Shown here in pieces: positions 7,133-9,592 of a stretch of 9,592 nt of DNA. The stretch's first letter is position 1; the number at the start of each line of letters is the position of its first letter. A model generated the notes under the pieces. The model saw only the letters and a program-made list of their open reading frames with translations, did not search any database and was not told the DNA's origin. The stretch comes from Chloroflexota bacterium (GTDB lineage Bacteria > Chloroflexota > Dormibacteria > Aeolococcales > Aeolococcaceae): NCBI GenBank assembly GCA_003491925.1, contig DNAU01000131.1, positions 1 through 9,592 of the forward strand. Reading direction: 5' to 3'. Position numbers and translations under genes: made by a program.

Positions 7133-7626
7133 GTGGACGGCACCACCGTCTACACGGTGGCCTGCGACCAGAGCGGCCGGGTCCACGCCTTCTGCTCCTG
7201 GGTGCGGATGGGCGATGACGGGATCGCGCTCGACCTCATCCGCCACCGCCCCGACGCGGGGGCCGGGGCCGTCGACCTCTGCATCGTGACCGCGATCGAG
7301 CGGGCGCGGAGCGAGCGCTGTTGCGGCTGTCGCTCGGGTCGGTGCCCTTCCGCGAGAGCCTGGGGGACGCCCCGGACGGCGGGCCGGCCAGGAGGGTCCG
7401 GGCCCACCTCTACCAGCGCGGGTGCCGCGGCTACAGCTACCGCGGCCTCTCCCACTTCAAGGCGAAGTTCGCGACCCGGTGGGAGAGCCGCGACCTCGCG
7501 GTGCCGCGCGGGGTGAGCGGTCTGCTCGCGCTGGCGGCACTGATCCGGTTGCACAGCCGCACCGAACCGCCCGCGCCGGCGCCCCCGCCTGTCCCTCTGG
7601 GCCTGACGCCGGCGCCGCTTCCTTAG
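7133..7626 (+). pseudogene. Truncated, frameshifted DUF2156 / MprF C-terminal-type phosphatidylglycerol lysyltransferase
   Basis: Two overlapping frames together spell the C-terminal half of a DUF2156 domain, the catalytic part of MprF/LPG synthases that transfers an aminoacyl group from tRNA to phosphatidylglycerol. The first frame (from GTG 7133) gives G-R-V-H-A-F, L-D-L-I-R-H-R-P-D-A and A-I-E-R-A-R. The match then continues in the frame entered near 7318-7321 with L-R-L-S-L-G-S-V-P-F-R-E, then Y-S-Y-R-G-L-S-H-F-K-A-K-F, W-E-S-R-D-L and a TAG at 7624. One missing base around 7316-7322 explains the switch, for example TTT reduced to TT so that R-C-L-R-L would be restored. The N-terminal half of the domain is absent: TAA at 7115 closes the frame upstream and no homologous residues are seen in other frames. 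So there are two lesions. A sequencing or assembly error could explain the frameshift but not the truncation. Confidence 0.78.
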
Positions 7627-7637
7627 TCAGGATGGAA

Positions 7638-7684
7638 GCCGCCGGTCCCGAATAGGGGCCGATGCACGAGAGAGAGCCGGCGGC
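7638..7684. terminator. Inverted repeat between convergent genes, possible bidirectional terminator
   Basis: GCCGCCGG (7638-7645) and CCGGCGGC (7677-7684) are perfect 8-bp complements around a 31-base loop, with an inner CCC/GGG pairing. They fill the 59-bp space between the end of the DUF2156 remnant (+) and the stop of the ribbon-helix-helix-like gene (-). The position fits a shared terminator or folded 3' end. The loop is large and there is no T-run on either strand. Confidence 0.35.
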
Positions 7685-7685
7685 C

Positions 7686-8252
7686 TCAGCCGGCCGGCCC
7701 CTCGTCGCGGACCTTCTCCACCTGGGCGAGCGCCTCGCGCAGGCTCTCGATCCAGTCCCCCTGGTGGCGGGCCACCAGACGGACGCACCAGGCGAGCGCC
7801 TCGCTGCGACTCCGGGCGACGCCCGCGTCGATCAGGGTGTCCAGGACCTTGCGATCGCCGAGCCGCAGCCGGGTCATCACCGGCACGCCCAGGGTGGTGA
7901 AGTGCTGGGTGACATCGCCGCAGCGCGCGCCCCAGGAGATGGTCCGGCCGAAGAGACGCTCCGCGTCGCGCGCCACCGCGATGCGTGCCTCCTTGGTCTC
8001 GGCCCGGAACCGCTCGATGCGCGCCGAGCGTGCGGTGGCCTGGGCGGCCTCGCCGGTGCCGGCCTCCAGCGGGACATCCGGGATCTCGCCCACGACGAGG
8101 ATCTCGTCGCGATCGCCGGTGATCTCCGGTGGCCCGGCGAAGAGCCCGTCGGGGAGCCGGCCGGCGAACCATCCCCGGAGCTCCTCGTCGGTGAGCTCGG
8201 GGGCGGGTGTGGGGTGAAGGTGGTGCGGGTGGGGGTGTTGCTCGAATCTCAT
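7686..8252 (-). CDS. Conserved hypothetical protein with His-rich N-terminus and ribbon-helix-helix-like segment
   Basis: The product (188 aa) is soluble, with no signal peptide or membrane helix. It resembles conserved hypotheticals that I associate with Actinobacteria; no function is known to me. Residues 1-15 are His-rich (H6, H8, H10, H11, H13). Residues 21-60 carry D-E-E-L-R-G-W-F-A-G-R-L-P and E-I-L-V-V-G. Residues 75-110 form a charged helix ending F-G-R-T-I-S-W-G-A-R-C-G. Residues 123-160 read V-P-V-M-T-R-L-R, then L-D-T-L-I-D-A-G-V-A-R-S-R-S-E-A-L, which looks like the strand plus two helices of a ribbon-helix-helix DNA-binding unit. A DNA-binding role is inference. The ATG follows a strong promoter with no leader. 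It lies 38 bp after the HD hydrolase gene on the same strand and converges on the DUF2156 remnant. Confidence 0.8.
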   Translation of the reverse strand: MRFEQHPHPHHLHPTPAPELTDEELRGWFAGRLPDGLFAGPPEITGDRDEILVVGEIPDVPLEAGTGEAAQATARSARIERFRAETKEARIAVARDAERLFGRTISWGARCGDVTQHFTTLGVPVMTRLRLGDRKVLDTLIDAGVARSRSEALAWCVRLVARHQGDWIESLREALAQVEKVRDEGPAG

Positions 8253-8253
8253 G

Positions 8254-8267
8254 AATTACATAATTAC
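8254..8267 (-). repeat. Tandem hexamer GTAATT-AT-GTAATT over the promoter, possible operator
   Basis: The minus strand reads GTAATT, AT, GTAATT, that is two identical hexamers with an 8-bp period overlapping the -10 box and the expected transcription start. Ribbon-helix-helix repressors commonly bind short tandem or inverted sites at their own promoters, and the downstream product has such a segment. The sequence could also simply be an AT-rich promoter. Confidence 0.35.
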
Positions 8268-8288
8268 TCAGCAATCCCAGAAAGTCAA
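8260..8288 (-). promoter_or_regulatory. Near-consensus sigma-70-type promoter of the ribbon-helix-helix-like gene
   Basis: On the minus strand TTGACT (8288-8283) is followed by exactly 17 bases, then AATTAT (8265-8260), then 7 bases and the ATG. The -35 matches five of six consensus bases and the -10 four of six. The mRNA is predicted to be leaderless. This AT-rich patch stands out in a GC-rich window and starts 2 bases after the HD gene stop codon, giving the downstream gene independent expression. Confidence 0.65.
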
Positions 8289-8290
8289 CC

Positions 8291-8884
8291 TCAGCCCAGG
8301 TTGCGGGCGGCGCCCTCAAGGGCGGCGCGCAGCAGCGGGGTGGCCAGCGGGTGCGCGGCCAGCGGCGACCCGGCGCCGAGAATCTCGCGGTGGGCCTTGC
8401 GGATGTAGCGTCGGGTGAACGCCGGATCGCCCCGGGCAACCACGTCTCGGATGTTGGAGAGCCGGTCCGCCGCCTTGAGCAGGGTGGCGTCGGGGTCCTT
8501 CCAGATCTCGGCGAGGTGGGCGCCGCGGCGCGCGCGGGTCATCTCCGGCTCAGGATCGGTGAGCAGCGCGACGAGCTGCCGGGTCCGCGCCGGGAAGTCG
8601 CCCAGATCGTCGACGGTGAGCTCCGAGTCCTCGACCGCGTCGTGGAGCAGGCCCGCGGCGAGGATCGCCGCGTCGGTGACGCCCAGCCGATCGTGAAGCA
8701 GGAGCGTCACCTCGACAGCGTGATCGATGTAGGGGGTCCCCTGGCGCCGGATCTGCCCGGCGTGGGCCCGCTCGGCGACGGCGTAGGCCTCCCTGAGGAG
8801 GGCGGCGTCCGAAGCCGGCACCCCGGCCAGCAGTGGGCTCAGCCCGGGGTGGGGGGCCGCATCGGGGGGCACGCGGCGGACCAT
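8291..8884 (-). CDS. Stand-alone HD-domain protein, probable (p)ppGpp hydrolase (small alarmone hydrolase, Mesh1-like)
   Basis: The product (197 aa) is a single HD-superfamily domain like the hydrolase half of RelA/SpoT enzymes, with no synthetase, TGS or ACT domain. Active-site signatures are present: H41, R-Q-G-T-P-Y-I-D-H (47-55) with H55, L-L-H81-D82-A-V-E85-D86 and K-A-A-D140-R-L-S-N144. The E-D pair after HD is the hallmark linked to Mn-dependent removal of the 3' pyrophosphate. Other nucleotide substrates, such as NADPH as for Mesh1, remain possible. The ATG at 8884 has a GGAG four bases upstream. A GTG at 8872 preceded 7 bases upstream by TATGGT is an alternative leaderless start; both leave the domain whole. 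It lies divergent from the COG4280-like gene (127 bp) and upstream of the ribbon-helix-helix-like gene. Confidence 0.87.
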   Translation of the reverse strand: MVRRVPPDAAPHPGLSPLLAGVPASDAALLREAYAVAERAHAGQIRRQGTPYIDHAVEVTLLLHDRLGVTDAAILAAGLLHDAVEDSELTVDDLGDFPARTRQLVALLTDPEPEMTRARRGAHLAEIWKDPDATLLKAADRLSNIRDVVARGDPAFTRRYIRKAHREILGAGSPLAAHPLATPLLRAALEGAARNLG

Positions 8885-9011
8885 AGCGCTCCGGGCGGCC
8901 GCCGCCGCCCAGGAGGGGGCGCCGCCGGTGAACGGGTGGATCCACGGGAGCCCGCCGGCCGGGCATCATCAGCGGCAGCGAATCGGGCGGCCACCGAGGG
9001 AATGGTTTGAG
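8885..9011. other. Divergent intergenic region between HD hydrolase and COG4280-like gene
   Basis: This 127-bp region must carry the start signals for both genes. GAGGG at 8996-9000 lies 11 bases before the ATG at 9012 and is a possible, somewhat distant ribosome binding site. No convincing -35/-10 pair is seen on either strand. The middle is GC-rich with no coding potential. Confidence 0.4.
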
Positions 9012-9592
9012 ATGAGCGCAGGAGCGCTGTTCCTGGCCGTGTTCCTGGCCTCTGCGGTGGAGGCCGTCGAGGCCACCACCATCGTCCTGGCGGCCGGCAC
9101 CGCCCGCGACTGGAGATCGGCCGGGTATGGGGCGGTGGCCGCGATCGCGCTCCTGGCCGTGGTCGTTGCGGGTCTCGGACCGGCGCTGACCACGATCCCG
9201 ACCGCGCCTCTGCGCCTGGTCATCGGAGCCCTCCTGCTCGTCTTCGGCATCCAGTGGCTGCGGAAGGCGGTGCTCCGCGCCGGCGGGGTGAAGGCCCTGC
9301 ACGACGAGGACGAGATCTTCAGGACGAGGCTCGAGGCCGCCCGGCGGGCGGCCTCGCACCGGGTGGGGACGGTCCCCGACTGGTATGGATTCACCCTCTC
9401 CTTCCAGGGGGTGCTCCTCGAGGGGACGGAGGTGGCCTTCATCGTCCTCACCTTCGGGAGCAACCAGCACGCCATCCTGCTGGCGGCGGCCGCGGCGGGG
9501 GCCGCGGTGCTGGTGGTGAGCGCGGCCGGATTCGCCGTGCGCGCACCGCTCGCGCGGGTGCCGGAGAACGCCCTGAAGTTCCTGGTCGGGGT
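9012..9592 (+). CDS. COG4280-like integral membrane protein (partial, 3' end missing)
   Basis: The reading frame from ATG 9012 stays open to the window end (193 codons). The product starts in the first membrane helix with S-A-V-E-A-V-E-A-T-T-I-V-L-A-A-G. Further helices follow: G-A-V-A-A-I-A-L-L-A-V-V-V-A-G, then L-R-L-V-I-G-A-L-L-L-V-F-G. A cytoplasmic loop reads L-H-D-E-D-E-I-F. A second acidic helix reads G-V-L-L-E-G-T-E-V-A-F-I-V-L-T-F-G. The two related E-x-x-E and E-G-T-E membrane motifs suggest a two-repeat transporter fold; this resembles predicted membrane proteins of COG4280, whose substrate is unknown to me. The ending R-V-P-E-N-A-L-K-F-L-V-G is typical of the family shortly before its last helices. 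GAGGG 11 bases upstream is the likely ribosome binding site. It diverges from the HD hydrolase gene. Confidence 0.75.
   Translation, partial: MSAGALFLAVFLASAVEAVEATTIVLAAGTARDWRSAGYGAVAAIALLAVVVAGLGPALTTIPTAPLRLVIGALLLVFGIQWLRKAVLRAGGVKALHDEDEIFRTRLEAARRAASHRVGTVPDWYGFTLSFQGVLLEGTEVAFIVLTFGSNQHAILLAAAAAGAAVLVVSAAGFAVRAPLARVPENALKFLVG

Noticed and set aside
6150..7289. 379-codon plus-strand open frame opposite the radical SAM gene
   Set aside because: Gly/Arg/Gln-rich shadow. The minus strand has the C-x3-C-x2-C motif and other conserved blocks.
7300..7325. Programmed -1 ribosomal frameshift joining the two DUF2156 frames
   Set aside because: No X-XXY-YYZ slippery heptamer or following hairpin is visible, and the domain is also missing its N-terminal half. 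A one-base deletion in a decaying gene, or a sequencing error, is simpler.
7321..7626. Independent small gene starting at TTG 7321
   Set aside because: No ribosome binding site or promoter is seen, and its residues continue the DUF2156 match from the preceding frame directly.
7662..8408. 248-codon plus-strand open frame
   Set aside because: Antisense shadow of the ribbon-helix-helix-like gene and the HD gene; no motif of its own.
1..9592. tRNA genes, CRISPR arrays, insertion sequences, prophage or attachment sites
   Set aside because: None found by eye: no regularly spaced repeats, no transposase or integrase motifs, and no cloverleaf-like segment in the intergenic regions.

Overview
This is a high-GC bacterial chromosomal window. 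The organism looks like an actinobacterium or a related high-GC Terrabacteria lineage (Chloroflexota or Dormibacterota type). The reasons are the gene order rpmE / DUF1385 / prfA / prmC / tsaC, a zinc-type ribosomal protein L31, a COG4280-type membrane protein, a conserved actinobacterial-type hypothetical with a ribbon-helix-helix-like tail, and several start sites placed as for leaderless mRNAs. No marker is strong enough to name a genus. There are ten CDS (two cut by the window ends) and one broken gene. No tRNA, rRNA, CRISPR array or insertion sequence was seen. No gene-free stretch exceeds 300 bases; the longest are about 182 bp (6951-7132) and 174 bp (5201-5374).

Positions 1-5590 hold a translation-centred cluster on the minus strand. 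Read in transcription order it is rpmE (L31), a DUF1385/YqhQ-like membrane protein, prfA (release factor 1), then prmC (the methyltransferase that modifies the GGQ glutamine of release factors), tsaC (t6A37 tRNA modification) and the first 28 codons of a further gene. The last three are chained by 4-bp stop/start overlaps. A plus-strand MFS transporter gene (1668-3056) sits between prfA and prmC. It splits the usual prfA-prmC pair and leaves prmC with its own promoter region, divergent from the transporter.

Positions 5709-7626 hold an uncharacterised radical SAM protein (minus) and, divergent from it, the remains of a DUF2156/MprF-C-terminal-type aminoacyl-phosphatidylglycerol synthase. The remnant has lost its N-terminal half and carries a one-base frameshift.

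Positions 7686-9592 hold two minus-strand genes: a stand-alone HD-domain alarmone hydrolase of the Mesh1 type, followed by a small protein with a His-rich N-terminus and a ribbon-helix-helix-like segment. The small protein gene has its own, unusually AT-rich, near-consensus promoter overlapping a tandem hexamer. A COG4280-like integral membrane protein diverges from the HD gene and runs off the window end.

The translation genes form one functional theme: a ribosomal protein, peptide-release factor, release-factor methylation and decoding-fidelity tRNA modification. The observations most worth a second look are the recurring -10-like hexamer 6 to 7 bases before the start codon, the possible autoregulatory promoter of the ribbon-helix-helix-like gene, the uncharacterised radical SAM family, and the decaying DUF2156 gene. 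I did not find a clearly new multi-gene system.
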